DNA from: an uncultured Streptomyces sp.
GTDB lineage: Bacteria; Actinomycetota; Actinomycetes; Streptomycetales; Streptomycetaceae
DNA length: 11,329 bases
NCBI GenBank assembly: GCA_946480485.1
Contig: CAMLJW010000144.1
Coordinates: forward strand, 1 to 11,329
Reading direction: 5' to 3'
The position numbers and the translations under genes are program-made. Shown in pieces: positions 10,383 through 11,329 of the stretch (the stretch's first letter is position 1; the number at the start of each line of letters is the position of its first letter). A model generated the notes under the pieces. It made no database searches and had not been told where the DNA came from. It saw nothing but the letters and a program-made list of their open reading frames with translations.

Positions 10383-11329
10383 ATGGTGACCTTCGCGCAG
10401 GCGCAGGAGCGCGCGGAAGAGTGGATCAACGGGGATGTGGCTTCGTATCAGCATCGTGAGGTGCGGGTACGGGAGTTCGAACTCGGGTTCGTGGTCTGGG
10501 CGGAGGACCGTGCGGATGGTCCGCGGTCCGATGGTGGTGGTCAGCGGCTTGTCATCGCGCGTGACAGCGGGGAGGCCACGTTGTGGCCCTCGTTGCCGGT
10601 GGGTGAGGTGATTCGCCGGTACGAGGAGCAGTACGGGCTGCCGGACGCGGGGCCCGCACCGGCTCCGGCGCCTGCGGCGCGGGTCGATCTGAATCAGACG
10701 TCGTTCCTGCTGACTCCTCCGGAGTGGCTTCAGGAGGCGGCGGACAGGATGGGGGTTCCGGATCGGCGGACGGGTTCGTCGTCCCCGTCAGGTGGGCCCT
10801 CCGCTCCCGGCGGTGCTCCGTTGTGGCCGTCTGCCGGCGGCGGGGCGGAGTCGGGTTCCGCCCATGGGCCGGGTACGCCTGCCTCGGCCACTCCCTGGGC
10901 CGGGACCGACACCAACGCCGGGTCGGCCGAGGACCGTTCGGTGCCGTTGCCCGCGACGGTGTTCTCGCCGCCGCTGAGCGACTGCGACGACGGTGGTACG
11001 CCACCGCCGGCCGCGACGCCGGACGCGAAGACCGCCCTGATGTCCGGCGGCAGCCGGCTTCCGCGGACGTCGGTGGCCCCGGCGCTCGACGACGCGCGGG
11101 GGTCGGGCGCAGCGCCGGGCGCTACGCCCGACCCCGGAGCTCCCCAGGCTCCGGGGGCTGCCGGTACGCCGCCGCCGGGTTCTTCGTACGGGTTTCCGCA
11201 TGGACCCGGTGCGGTTTCGGGTACGCCGCCTCCGGGTGGTCCTGGTACTCCGCCGCCCGCAGGTCCCAACGCCCCGCAGCCGCAGGCCGGTCCGGGTGCG
11301 CCGGGGCGGCCGTTGCCGCCCCACGCGGG
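10383..11329 (+). CDS. YrhB/Imm35-like domain protein with long Pro/Gly-rich linker (3' end beyond window)
   Basis: At least 315 residues, open to the right edge. Residues about 1-85 (MVTFAQAQERAEEWI, then GFVVWAE and LVIARDSGEATLWPSLPVGEVIRRYEEQYG across 62-91) resemble the YrhB/Imm35 domain, a small alpha/beta fold found in bacterial immunity proteins. After a Pro/Ala spacer comes a short conserved-looking piece, LNQTSFLLTPPEWLQEAADRMG. The rest is Gly/Pro/Ser/Ala-rich and surely disordered. GTPPP occurs at residues 205, 261, 280 and 288. Another domain, likely a further SUKH or toxin domain, probably follows off-window, but this cannot be seen. ATG 10383 starts 7 bases after the SUKH fusion stop, with GGGGGAG upstream, so the two are cotranscribed and very likely work in one immunity system. 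Confidence 0.78.
   Translation, partial: MVTFAQAQERAEEWINGDVASYQHREVRVREFELGFVVWAEDRADGPRSDGGGQRLVIARDSGEATLWPSLPVGEVIRRYEEQYGLPDAGPAPAPAPAARVDLNQTSFLLTPPEWLQEAADRMGVPDRRTGSSSPSGGPSAPGGAPLWPSAGGGAESGSAHGPGTPASATPWAGTDTNAGSAEDRSVPLPATVFSPPLSDCDDGGTPPPAATPDAKTALMSGGSRLPRTSVAPALDDARGSGAAPGATPDPGAPQAPGAAGTPPPGSSYGFPHGPGAVSGTPPPGGPGTPPPAGPNAPQPQAGPGAPGRPLPPHA
10995..11261 (+). repeat. GTPPP-repeat low-complexity linker
   Basis: GTPPP is encoded four times, starting at 10995, 11163, 11220 and 11244, inside a long Gly/Pro/Ala-rich stretch of the last gene. The codons differ between copies (for example CCACCGCCG, CCGCCTCCG), so the repeat is kept at protein level more than as DNA. It is a flexible spacer between folded domains. 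Confidence 0.6.

Overview
The window is high-GC actinobacterial DNA. Third codon positions are strongly G or C, GTG starts are common and Pro/Gly/Ala-rich proteins are frequent. Gene content and protein sequences fit the chromosome of a Streptomyces or very close relative. No integrase, transposase, CRISPR array or plasmid gene is visible.

The left half (1-5637) reads almost entirely on the minus strand and is a conserved housekeeping block. In transcription order it holds tRNA-Gln(TTG), glmU (UDP-GlcNAc synthesis), prs (PRPP synthetase), rplY/ctc (ribosomal protein L25) and pth (peptidyl-tRNA hydrolase). A small three-helix membrane protein follows, then a secreted protein whose Ser/Thr/Glu-rich stalk runs off the left edge and is probably sortase-anchored. 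The short gaps carry clear hairpins: after the tRNA, between prs and rplY, between rplY and pth, and after the membrane-protein gene. The 255-base prs-rplY gap is unusually structured. It holds a closed multi-hairpin fold, an 11-codon mini-ORF and a 17-bp terminator hairpin followed by TTTT.

The middle (5638-8000) is accessory. A minus-strand gene with visibly lower GC ends 27 bases before the tRNA. It encodes two helix-turn-helix segments and a core that resembles a LAGLIDADG half-site. Divergent from it, behind a leaderless-type promoter, is a NarL/DesK-type sensor histidine kinase split by an in-frame TAG exactly between its membrane sensor and its kinase core. No response regulator lies beside it.

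The right part (8034-11329) is a toxin/immunity locus in two divergent arms. The minus arm encodes a YwqJ-like deaminase with CAE and PCxxC zinc motifs, followed by a SUKH-3 immunity protein. The plus arm encodes a single protein joining a WHH-type HNH nuclease-like domain to a SUKH (SMI1/KNR4) immunity domain. Seven bases later begins a protein with a YrhB/Imm35-like N-terminal domain and a long Pro/Gly-rich linker, cut by the right edge. The 274-base gap between the arms contains a plausible promoter and a cluster of GTCAC/GTGAC half-sites.

Gene identities rest on motif recognition by eye. Domain family names for the toxin/immunity proteins and the LAGLIDADG-like protein need profile searches.
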